Shown: in pieces, positions 1 to 6,144 of the stretch
Position numbering within the stretch: the first letter of the stretch is position 1
How the letters are laid out: every line of letters begins with the position of its first letter
From: Gemmatimonadota bacterium
Lineage (GTDB): Bacteria; Gemmatimonadota; Gemmatimonadetes; Gemmatimonadales; Gemmatimonadaceae
Reading direction: 5' to 3'
Assembly: GCA_028287205.1 (NCBI GenBank)
Contig: JAQBQC010000072.1
Location: forward strand, 1-7,396
DNA length: 7,396 nt
The notes under the pieces: generated by a model
What the model was told of the DNA's origin: nothing
Seen by the model: only the letters and a program-made list of their open reading frames with translations
Databases searched by the model: none
Program-made: the position numbers and the translations under genes

Positions 1-62
1 CAGCTCTGCCTGCAGTGGCCCGCGAGCTGACCAGCGTCGTGAGTTGGAGGTTCCTCGTTTCC

Positions 63-236
63 TCGCAGCTCTGTCCGTTTGTGTCCGTTCAATCCGTTCG
101 TGTCCGTATCTCACACTGTTAGTGCCCGCCCGCGCGACGGTTGCGAACTTGGCTCGCGAATGCGCGATGCAGGCATCAACAATTTGGATACGGACAAAAA
201 CGGATAGGAAAAACGGACACCAACGGATAACTGCGA
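63..236. repeat. Imperfect long inverted repeat of TCCGTT-rich units
   Basis: The left arm is 63-110 and the right arm is 187-236, with a central stretch of about 76 nt. The reverse complement of the right arm follows the left arm closely. Both begin with CGCAG, then carry two units of the form TCCGTTNGTGTCCGTT, and both end in GTCCGTATC at the inner edge. A few small indels separate them. Each arm therefore holds a pair of units about 17-22 nt apart. The centre contains a minor hairpin (GATGC, AG, GCATC at 166-177). No transposase or credible reading frame accompanies it. A transcript through it could fold into a long imperfect stem. It may be a MITE-like or REP-like intergenic repeat, but its mobility and function are unknown. 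Confidence 0.7.
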
Positions 237-245
237 ATGAGAAGC

Positions 246-279
246 GTCCGTTTGTGTCGGTTTGAGTCCGTTATGTCGC
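246..279. repeat. Third, direct copy of the TCCGTT repeat
   Basis: Bases 246-258 match 73-85 of the left inverted arm exactly (GTCCGTTTGTGTC). The similarity continues with substitutions and single-base indels through a second, decayed unit ending near 279. It lies in the same orientation as the left arm, only about 10 nt outside the right arm, so the block holds about six units in all. It may be a partial duplication of the element or a remnant of a longer array. Confidence 0.6.
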
Positions 280-281
280 CA

Positions 282-299
282 GGAATTTCTACGAATTCC
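282..299 (-). terminator. Hairpin just past the aguA stop, possible weak terminator
   Basis: GGAATT at 282-287 pairs with AATTCC at 294-299 around a 6-nt loop. On the minus strand it begins about 12 nt past the aguA stop codon. The stem is short and AT-rich and no T-run follows it, so it does not look like a classical intrinsic terminator. It could cap or stabilise the 3' end of the gck-aguB-aguA transcript. The larger inverted repeat beyond it could contribute more. Confidence 0.25.
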
Positions 300-311
300 C
301 AACTCGCGACA

Positions 312-1409
312 CTAGCGCGATGCCGGCTGTTGCTGGGTGAGGCAGTGCAGTGTGCCCAATCCCCACACGAGGTCCACCGCATGAATGCCCACGACTTCGT
401 GCGTGGGAAATAGCTCGGCGATCGTGTTGAGCGCCGTCCGGTCGCTTCGGTCGTTGAACGTGGGCACGAGCACGACGCCGTTCGCGATGTAGAAGTTTGC
501 GTAGCTCGCGGGCAGCCGCTCGCCCTGCATCATCACGGGGCGCGGGAAGGGAAGCCGCACGATGCGCAGCCCGCCCGGCCACGTGCTCGCCGCGAGCTCG
601 AGCCGGCGTACGTTGTCCATCGAGCGCTTGTGATTGTCGTCGGTCGGATCATCCTCGACCGCGAGCACGATCGTACGCTCGTCCGTGAAGCGCGCGATGT
701 CGTCCACGTGACCGTGCGTGTCGTCGCCGACGCATCCCTCGCCGAGCCAGATCGTGCGCGTGGCCCCGAGGTAGTGATCGAAGGCGCGCTCGTAGTCGGC
801 GCGACCCAGCCCCGGATTTCGCGTTTGCACGTCCGAGAGAAGCCATTCCTCGGTCACGAGCAGCGCACCCGCGCCGTTCGTCTCGATGCCGCCGCCCTCG
901 AGCACCAGCCGGCCGGCTCCGTCGGGACGCTGCGCCTCCTCCCGGTCCATTCCCGAGAGCTCTGCTATGGAGATCCCGATCAGCTCATCGCGTGAGAAAT
1001 TCTCGTACTTCGCCCACGCGTTGAATCGCCAGCTCACCCAATGCACCGTGCCATTGGGCGCCATCACCGCGGTGGGCGCGGAGTCGCGCAGCCACACGCG
1101 ATCGGTGCCCACGACGTGCAGCCTGACGCGCTCGAGATTCACATCGTGCGCGACGAGCGCGGCGCGCGCCTCGTCTTTCACCGATTCGTCGTCGCAGAGC
1201 ACCTCGACCTGCTCGTGCTGGTGCAGCACGCGCACGATCTCGGCGTAGACCCACGGAATCGGCTCGAACTTTCCCGGCCAGTCGGGCCGGTGGTGCGGCC
1301 ATCCGATCCACGTGGCGGCGTGCGTCTCCCACTCCGCCGGCATCCGCTGCCCTGGAAAGTGCACGCCATCGTCACGACGCGCGTACACCGAATGCGCCGG
1401 CTCGCTCAC
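312..1409 (-). CDS. aguA: Agmatine deiminase (agmatine iminohydrolase)
   Basis: This enzyme hydrolyses agmatine to N-carbamoylputrescine and ammonia, the first step of the deiminase route to putrescine. It is a cytosolic guanidine-modifying enzyme of the pentein fold. Family landmarks lie in order: MPAEWETHAATWIGWP near residues 23-38, WLRDS at 106-110, EGGG at 171-174, GHVDD at 233-237, and the C-terminal GTLHCLTQQQP with the catalytic Cys at about 356. The usual WxRDxGPT motif reads WLRDSAPT here, with Ser in place of Gly. The start chosen is the GTG at 1409, which overlaps the aguB stop as GTGA, suggests translational coupling and gives 365 aa, a normal family length. The ATG at 1343 (343 aa) is the alternative, but it would begin directly at the conserved MPAEW. 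An open frame extends to 1823 but lies over aguB and is non-homologous. No good ribosome binding site is visible. Confidence 0.93.
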   Translation of the reverse strand: MSEPAHSVYARRDDGVHFPGQRMPAEWETHAATWIGWPHHRPDWPGKFEPIPWVYAEIVRVLHQHEQVEVLCDDESVKDEARAALVAHDVNLERVRLHVVGTDRVWLRDSAPTAVMAPNGTVHWVSWRFNAWAKYENFSRDELIGISIAELSGMDREEAQRPDGAGRLVLEGGGIETNGAGALLVTEEWLLSDVQTRNPGLGRADYERAFDHYLGATRTIWLGEGCVGDDTHGHVDDIARFTDERTIVLAVEDDPTDDNHKRSMDNVRRLELAASTWPGGLRIVRLPFPRPVMMQGERLPASYANFYIANGVVLVPTFNDRSDRTALNTIAELFPTHEVVGIHAVDLVWGLGTLHCLTQQQPASR

Positions 1410-2317
1410 CCGATGTAGCGGCTCAGGATCGGACCGTACGCGTCGATGCGGCGGTCGCGCAGGAAGGGCCAGTTGCGGCGCGTGTACTCGATCGCGCCGG
1501 GATCGCACACGGCCGTGAGGATCGTTGGCTCGGTCCCCGCCTCCGCGATGATGCGTCCGAACGGGTCGCACACGAACGAGTGGCCGAAGAACTCGAGGCC
1601 GTCGGTGCCGGGCTCGGGCTCGAAGCCGACGCGATTCACCGCGGCAACGTACACCCCGTTCGCGATCGCATGCGCGCGCTGCGCCGTGCGCCACGCGTCG
1701 GCCTGCGCCGCGCCCCACTCCTCCTTCTCCTTCGGATGCCATCCGATCGCCGTCGGAAAGAACAGCACCTCCGCGCCCATCAACGCCGTAATGCGCGCCG
1801 CCTCGGGATACCATTGATCCCAACAGATCAGGATACCGATCGTCGCGACCTTCGTCTTGAACACGCGAAAGCCGCTCGGCGGACGCGACTCATCGTGCTG
1901 ATAGATCTCGCCCGGAGTGAAGTAGTACTTCTCGTGATAGAGCGGATCGTCGGGGATGTGCATCTTGCGATAGACGCCGAGCAGCGCGCCATCCGTGTCG
2001 ATGACACCGGCGGAGTTGTGGTAGACGCCCGGCCCGCGCTTCTCGAAGATCGGCACGATGATAACGACGCCGAGCTCGCGCGCGACTCCCTGCATGCGCT
2101 CGGTGATCGGTCCGGGAATCGGCTCCGCGAGATCGAAGCGCTCGGCGTCCGTCACCTTGCAGAAGTAGGGAGCATCGAAGAGCTCCTGCAGGCAGATGAT
2201 CTGCGCGCCGCGCCTCGCCGCCTCGCGAATTCCGCGCTCGGCGTTGTCGATCGCGGCCGCCGCATCGGGCGGCACCGCCTGCTGTACGAGCCCGATCATG
2301 AATGGAGAGTCGGCCAC
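1406..2317 (-). CDS. aguB: N-carbamoylputrescine amidase (nitrilase superfamily)
   Basis: This amidase hydrolyses N-carbamoylputrescine to putrescine, CO2 and ammonia, completing the pathway begun by the adjacent agmatine deiminase. It is a carbon-nitrogen hydrolase with the Glu-Lys-Cys triad visible: E45 in LQELF, K118 in YRKMHIP and C165 in ILICWDQWYPE. The motifs DDPLYHEKYYFTPG and FFPTAIGWHP are typical of the AguB branch rather than of generic nitrilases. The length of 303 aa is close to the usual 290-300. The start taken is the GTG at 2317, 12 nt after the gck stop. The ATG at 2299 (six codons in) would give a start just ahead of IGLVQ and is a fair alternative, as neither has a clear Shine-Dalgarno. 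The 3' end overlaps aguA by 4 nt. The two genes occur together in many bacteria, which supports both calls. Confidence 0.94.
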   Translation of the reverse strand: MADSPFMIGLVQQAVPPDAAAAIDNAERGIREAARRGAQIICLQELFDAPYFCKVTDAERFDLAEPIPGPITERMQGVARELGVVIIVPIFEKRGPGVYHNSAGVIDTDGALLGVYRKMHIPDDPLYHEKYYFTPGEIYQHDESRPPSGFRVFKTKVATIGILICWDQWYPEAARITALMGAEVLFFPTAIGWHPKEKEEWGAAQADAWRTAQRAHAIANGVYVAAVNRVGFEPEPGTDGLEFFGHSFVCDPFGRIIAEAGTEPTILTAVCDPGAIEYTRRNWPFLRDRRIDAYGPILSRYIG

Positions 2318-2329
2318 TGTATTTGTGAG

Positions 2330-3787
2330 TTACTCTATGATCTTGCGAAAGGGGCCGGAGAACCGCGCGAGCGATCCGGCGGGAGTGCGCGGCGGCCACG
2401 CGCTGTTCACGGGCGGCGCGCAGATGCCGATTACGATGTCCATCACGTTGGTGGCGGTAAGATCGGTGCGGAGCAGCGCGCCCGCCGCGTCGAGTGATGG
2501 ATGCGAATCGTGCGCCGCGAGGTCCGCTTCGGGGTTGCGACCCGACTTTTCGATCGCGCCCCACGTCTCCTTGTCGACGATGCCGCCGGCCGCATCGGTG
2601 GGCCCGTCGCGCCCATCGGTGCCACATGCGAGCAGGGTCGCGCCTCGCGCGCTCTTCGCCATCGCGAGCTCGCGGGCGGCCGCGAGCGCGAGCTCCTGGC
2701 AGCGTCCACCCGCTCCTGTGGCCTCTCCCATCGTCACCGTCGTCTCTCCCCCCCAAAGGAGGCAGCTTTGCACTGGACGATTGGTTAGTGGCGAGGAACC
2801 AGAGCCACAATAGCTTATCAAGGTCGTCGCGAGCTTCTTCCCCACATGCGCGGCTTCTCCAGCGAGTGCAGTGCCCAGAATTCGAGGCTCGTAGCCAAGC
2901 TCCTTGGCGCGAGCGGCCGCCGCTTCGAGTGCAACGCGATTGCTGGCGATGATCTTGCGCTCCACGTTCGCAAAGATGTTGTCCCCGGGTTTCGGCGTCT
3001 CGCGGGATGGGTCGTGCTCCACCGATGCGACGTGCTTTCGCAACGAGCCGGGAATGCGGTCCCACAGTTTGGCGGATTGAAGCAGCATGCGGATCTCCGT
3101 CGCCGTACTGGGATCCGGCGAGCAGGGCCCCGATCCGATCGCGGCGAGATCGTCGCCGATGACATCGGACACAATGAAGTTTCGCGTACGAGCGTTGTTC
3201 AGTGCCGATGAAAGCCGGCCCGCGCTCCATCGAGTAAACCGTTTGCGGATGAGATTCATGGTCGCAATATCCAAACCGGATCCCAGCAAGAGCTCGAAGA
3301 GCTGCATCATCTCTTCGGGCTTGAGCGTGCCATCCGGTGCGGCCATGAGGCTGGTGGCACCGCCCGAGAGCAACACCCACACCTCATCCTCGGGCTTCAC
3401 CTGCCTTGCGATCTTCCCCACCGCATCGGCGGCGGCGACGGAGCGTGCACCCGGCAGAGGATGGTCTCCCGCCACGAAGTCCAGACGCGGGTGGGGCGTG
3501 GGCAGCACGCGCGGCGCCACGATCACGCCGCCCGTCGGCTCCAGCTTGTGCCTCGCGAGAAAGTCGACGGCGGCGATGGCCATCGGATTCGCCGCCTTGC
3601 CGATCGCAATGATCCAGACGCGCCGGTGGCCGATCTCCTTCGAGATCCGCTCGAGCGCAACGGTAAGTGCTGGTCCCGGCGCAACCGCTCGTACGGCGGC
3701 CCAGTATAGCTGCACCAGTGCCATTCGCGCATCGATCGGACGTCCCGCGGGCATCACGGCCCACTGGGGTTGGCTCGGTGTTTTCAT
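2330..3787 (-). CDS. gck: Glycerate 2-kinase, MOFRL/GckA family
   Basis: This kinase phosphorylates D-glycerate with ATP, and the family typically yields 2-phosphoglycerate, the branch used in the serine cycle. Visible family motifs are GKAA at 63-66, SGGAT at 141-145, VSDVIGDD at 207-213 followed by GSGPCSPD, then GGETT at 346-350, GGRCQELAL at 360-368 and GTDGRDGPTDAAGG at 389-402, all in the expected order. The C-terminal motif, usually GPTGTNVND, is DLTATNVMD here. About 30 Pro/Ala-rich residues then follow the point where relatives normally stop, so the 485 aa length exceeds the usual 420-450. The ATG at 3787 is chosen; M22 (3724) is possible, since family similarity begins around there. 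Extension to 3970 would cover the divergent promoter and the sgaA start. It is the first gene of the minus-strand operon and divergent from sgaA, which fits its pathway role. Confidence 0.9.
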   Translation of the reverse strand: MKTPSQPQWAVMPAGRPIDARMALVQLYWAAVRAVAPGPALTVALERISKEIGHRRVWIIAIGKAANPMAIAAVDFLARHKLEPTGGVIVAPRVLPTPHPRLDFVAGDHPLPGARSVAAADAVGKIARQVKPEDEVWVLLSGGATSLMAAPDGTLKPEEMMQLFELLLGSGLDIATMNLIRKRFTRWSAGRLSSALNNARTRNFIVSDVIGDDLAAIGSGPCSPDPSTATEIRMLLQSAKLWDRIPGSLRKHVASVEHDPSRETPKPGDNIFANVERKIIASNRVALEAAAARAKELGYEPRILGTALAGEAAHVGKKLATTLISYCGSGSSPLTNRPVQSCLLWGGETTVTMGEATGAGGRCQELALAAARELAMAKSARGATLLACGTDGRDGPTDAAGGIVDKETWGAIEKSGRNPEADLAAHDSHPSLDAAGALLRTDLTATNVMDIVIGICAPPVNSAWPPRTPAGSLARFSGPFRKIIE

Positions 3788-3799
3788 CGATCGTAAGAT
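3770..3799 (+). promoter_or_regulatory. Candidate sigma70-like promoter for the sgaA operon
   Basis: TTGGCT at 3770-3775 and TAAGAT at 3794-3799 are separated by 18 nt, a plausible housekeeping-type -35/-10 pair. It would start transcription near 3806 and leave a leader of about 75 nt containing the inverted repeat at 3827-3849. The call is by eye only. The -35 would lie inside the 5' end of gck, and no comparable strong box was seen for the minus strand. Confidence 0.3.
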
Positions 3800-3826
3800 T
3801 GCGAGTGAAGACGTGTCGCGCGAGTG

Positions 3827-3849
3827 TGAAATTCTGTTCCGAAATTTCA
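3827..3849. promoter_or_regulatory. Palindrome in the divergent gck/sgaA region, possible operator
   Basis: TGAAATT (3827-3833) and AATTTCA (3843-3849) form a perfect 7-bp inverted repeat with a 9-nt spacer, in the 93-nt gap between the two divergent starts. The dyad contains a symmetric T-N11-A (T3832, A3844), the minimal pattern bound by LysR-type regulators. In methylotrophic Alphaproteobacteria a LysR-type regulator, QscR, controls serine-cycle genes, which makes such a site plausible here. No regulator gene is in the window, so the link is inference. Confidence 0.4.
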
Positions 3850-3868
3850 ACTGACCGAACTTTTTCTT

Positions 3869-3872
3869 GGAG
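3869..3872 (+). promoter_or_regulatory. Ribosome binding site of sgaA
   Basis: GGAG lies 8 nt upstream of the ATG at 3881, a standard Shine-Dalgarno spacing. It supports that ATG as the start and is the clearest such site on the plus strand before mtkB. Confidence 0.6.
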
Positions 3873-3880
3873 CGTCGCGC

Positions 3881-5116
3881 ATGCCCGGTCGAAATTTTCT
3901 GTTTGTCCCAGGTCCCACCAACGTTCCCGACCGTGTTCTCAATGCGATGCATCGGGCAATGGAAGACCACCGCTCACCGGTCTTCCCGAAGCTTCCTCTC
4001 AGTATTTTCCCCGACCTGAAGAAGGTCTTCCGCACAACCGAAGGACAGCCGTTCGTCTTCGCTGCCACGGGCACCGGCATGTGGGAGGCCGCGCTCGTCA
4101 ACACGTGTAGTCCGGGCGACAAGGTGCTCGCGACGCGCTACGGCCAGTTCAGCCATCTCTTCATCGATTGCGCGCAGCGGCTCGGCCTGCAGGTAGATAT
4201 CATCGATCTCCCGTGGGGAGAAGGCGCATCGCCCGAGAAGATCGAGGAGAAGCTCCGCGCCGACACGAAGCACGAGTACAAGGGTGTGCTCGTCGTGCAC
4301 AACGAGACGGCCACCGGTGTCACCAGCAACATCGCCGCAGTGCGCAAGGCGATCGACAACGCGAATCACCCCGCGCTGCTGTATGTCGACGGTGTGAGCT
4401 CGGTTGGAAGCCTCGAGTTCCGCATGGATGAGTGGGGCGTCGACCTCGCGATCACCGGATCGCAGAAGGGCTTCATGCTCCCCGCCGGACTCGGCCTCAT
4501 CGGCGTCAGCCAGAAGGCGCTCGCGCGACGCGAGAGTGCAAAGCTGCCACGCGTCTTCTTCGACTTCGGCGATCAGATCAAGGCGAACGCCACGGGCTAC
4601 TTCCCGTACACGCCGGCGCTGACGCTCCTGTATGGATTGCGCGAGTCGCTCGACATGCTGCTCGAAGAAGGGCTCGACAATGTGTACGCGCGCCACCATC
4701 GCCTGGCCGAGGGCGTGCGCGCCGCGATCAAGGCGTGGGGGCTCTCGCTCTGCGCGAAAGAGCCGAAGTGGAACTCGGACACGGTGTCCGCGATCATGAC
4801 TCCGGCAGGCGTCGACGGCGCGCAGGTGATCGCCACGGCGTTCAAGAAGTACAACCTCGCGCTCGGCGCGGGCCTCGGGCAGATGGCCGGTAAGCTCTTC
4901 CGCATCGGCCACCTCGGTGATCTCAACGAGCTGATGCTGCTCGGCGCGATCGCCGGCGCCGAGATGTCGATGCGCGATGTGGGCATGACGCAGATCGTGC
5001 CCGGCAGCGGTGTGGGCGCAGCATCCGAGTACTGGCGTGGTGGGAGCACCGCGCAGCCCGCACCGGCCGCGAAGAGTGCCGAGAAGCGCGGCGAGCCGGC
5101 CGTAGCCGCTCGATGA
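3881..5116 (+). CDS. sgaA: Serine-glyoxylate aminotransferase
   Basis: This PLP enzyme transfers the amino group of L-serine to glyoxylate, giving hydroxypyruvate and glycine, the step that regenerates glycine in the serine cycle. It is a class V aminotransferase of the AGT/SgaA group. The N-terminal FVPGPTNVPDRV, the region around AATGTGMWEAAL (61-72), VHNETATGV (139-147) and VDGVSSVGSLEF (169-180) match SgaA closely. The PLP lysine is K196 in GSQKGFMLPAG, and RIGHLGDLNE at 341-350 supplies the carboxylate-binding arginine. At 411 aa it is slightly longer than relatives because of an Ala/Pro/Lys-rich tail after SEYWRGG (about 25 residues). It leads the plus-strand operon and overlaps mcl by 4 nt (ATGA). 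Alanine-glyoxylate aminotransferase is the main alternative, but the neighbours favour serine. Confidence 0.93.
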   Translation: MPGRNFLFVPGPTNVPDRVLNAMHRAMEDHRSPVFPKLPLSIFPDLKKVFRTTEGQPFVFAATGTGMWEAALVNTCSPGDKVLATRYGQFSHLFIDCAQRLGLQVDIIDLPWGEGASPEKIEEKLRADTKHEYKGVLVVHNETATGVTSNIAAVRKAIDNANHPALLYVDGVSSVGSLEFRMDEWGVDLAITGSQKGFMLPAGLGLIGVSQKALARRESAKLPRVFFDFGDQIKANATGYFPYTPALTLLYGLRESLDMLLEEGLDNVYARHHRLAEGVRAAIKAWGLSLCAKEPKWNSDTVSAIMTPAGVDGAQVIATAFKKYNLALGAGLGQMAGKLFRIGHLGDLNELMLLGAIAGAEMSMRDVGMTQIVPGSGVGAASEYWRGGSTAQPAPAAKSAEKRGEPAVAAR

Positions 5117-6060
5117 GCTTCACGCGGTACGAGCCGGCTCGCGTCCGCCTGCAGCGGAGCGAGCTGGCGGTTCCCGGCTCGCGTGCGGAGATGTTCTCCA
5201 AGGCGGCCGAAGGTCCGGCGGACTACGTCTTTCTCGATCTCGAGGATGCGGTCGCGCCGAACGACAAGGAGCAGGCTCGCCTCAACACGATCGAGGCGCT
5301 CCGGACCATCGAGTGGCGCGCGCGCGGCAAGACGATCAGCGTGCGCATCAACGGCATCGATACGCACTACATGTATCGCGATGTGGTCGACGTGGTCGAG
5401 CAGGCAGGACAGTTCGTGGACACGATCCTCATCCCGAAGGTCGGCGTGCCGGGCGATGTGTACATGGTCGACGCCCTGCTGACGCAGATCGAGGATGCGA
5501 AAAAGCTTCCGCGGAAGATCGGCATCGAGGTGCTCATCGAGACGGCGCTGGGCATGGCCAACGTCGAGGCGATCGCGCAATCGAGCAAGCGGCTCGAGGC
5601 GATGCATTTCGGCGTCGCGGACTACGCGGCGAGCGTGCGTGCGCGCACCACGAACATCGGCGGGCTGAATCCGGATTATCCCGGCGACCAGTGGCACTTC
5701 GGCATCTCGCGCATGGTCGTCGCCTGTCGCGCCTACGGACTGCGGGCGATCGACGGTCCGTTCGGCGATTTCAAGGATCCGGATGGATTCAAGCTCGCGG
5801 CGCGCCGGGCCGCAGCCCTCGGCTGCGAGGGAAAGTGGGCGATTCATCCCACGCAGATCGATCTCGCGAACGAGATTTTCACGCCCTCGCCGGAAGAAGT
5901 GCTCAAGGCGAAGCGAATTCTCGAGGCACTCACCGAAGCCGAGTCGCAGGGGCGCGGCGCGGCGTCGCTCGATGGGCGGCTGATCGATGCCGCGTCGGCG
6001 AAGATGGCGCAGAACATCGTCGTGATGGCGAGCGAGATCACGTCGAAGGTCGGAGCATGA
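5113..6060 (+). CDS. mcl: Malyl-CoA lyase (HpcH/HpaI aldolase family)
   Basis: This lyase cleaves L-malyl-CoA reversibly to glyoxylate and acetyl-CoA. It feeds glyoxylate to SgaA and releases acetyl-CoA from the cycle. The fold is the CitE/HpcH TIM barrel. The start MSFT, LHRSELAVPGS-like residues 13-23, FLDLEDAVAPNDKEQAR at 40-56, THYMYRDVVD at 84-93 and IPKVGVPGDVY at 107-117 are close to alphaproteobacterial MclA. Expected active-site residues are present: R78, the metal ligands E143 (LIETALGMANVEA) and D170 (GVADYAAS), and D287 in SLDGRL near the C-terminus. It is 315 aa. The segment between IGGLNPDY and WHF (about 184-195) seems shorter than in known Mcl proteins by some 15-20 residues. 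The start overlaps the sgaA stop (ATGA) with no clear ribosome site, implying coupling. A beta-methylmalyl-CoA activity cannot be excluded. Confidence 0.92.
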   Translation: MSFTRYEPARVRLQRSELAVPGSRAEMFSKAAEGPADYVFLDLEDAVAPNDKEQARLNTIEALRTIEWRARGKTISVRINGIDTHYMYRDVVDVVEQAGQFVDTILIPKVGVPGDVYMVDALLTQIEDAKKLPRKIGIEVLIETALGMANVEAIAQSSKRLEAMHFGVADYAASVRARTTNIGGLNPDYPGDQWHFGISRMVVACRAYGLRAIDGPFGDFKDPDGFKLAARRAAALGCEGKWAIHPTQIDLANEIFTPSPEEVLKAKRILEALTEAESQGRGAASLDGRLIDAASAKMAQNIVVMASEITSKVGA

Positions 6061-6125
6061 GCACGCTGGTAGATGGTTGCGCGGGGATCGCACGACGATT
6101 CCATTTTTTCACGACACTGGGCTGA
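6057..6125 (+). other. 22-codon open frame overlapping the mcl stop (doubtful)
   Basis: An ATG at 6057 overlaps the mcl stop as ATGA and opens a 22-aa frame ([15 protein letters not shown] and a few more) ending at 6125, 19 nt before mtkA. It occupies most of the only sizeable gap (84 nt) in the plus-strand run. GGAG sits just 1 nt before the ATG, too close for a normal ribosome site. It may be a coupling peptide that keeps ribosomes moving towards mtkA, the trace of a lost gene, or chance. No family is recognised. Confidence 0.2.
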
Positions 6126-6144
6126 CACCCACACCGAGCAGTCA

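Noticed and set aside
1..62. The 3' end of a neighbouring gene at the left edge.
   Set aside because: Frame 1 stops after nine codons (TGA at 28-30) and the other two frames run on into the repeat block. Nothing recognisable appears in any frame.
44..265. A 73-codon frame in the left repeat region.
   Set aside because: It starts at TTG, runs through all the repeat units and has no recognisable domain. The repeats explain the lack of stops.
63..279. A CRISPR array.
   Set aside because: Units are imperfect, occur in both orientations and have no regular unique spacers; no cas genes are near.
1890..3380. A 496-codon open frame on the minus strand overlapping gck and aguB in another frame.
   Set aside because: It is Arg-rich and of low complexity, with only frame-shifted echoes of AguB and Gck; both genes have intact frames of their own.
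3788..3970. A longer N-terminus for glycerate kinase, starting at 3970.
   Set aside because: It would add 61 unrelated residues, cover the whole divergent intergenic region and overlap the first 90 bases of sgaA.
4597..6093. A 498-codon open frame on the minus strand opposite sgaA and mcl.
   Set aside because: It is Arg/Leu/Ala/Asp-rich antisense translation of high-GC codons, has no family features, and lies over two well-supported genes.
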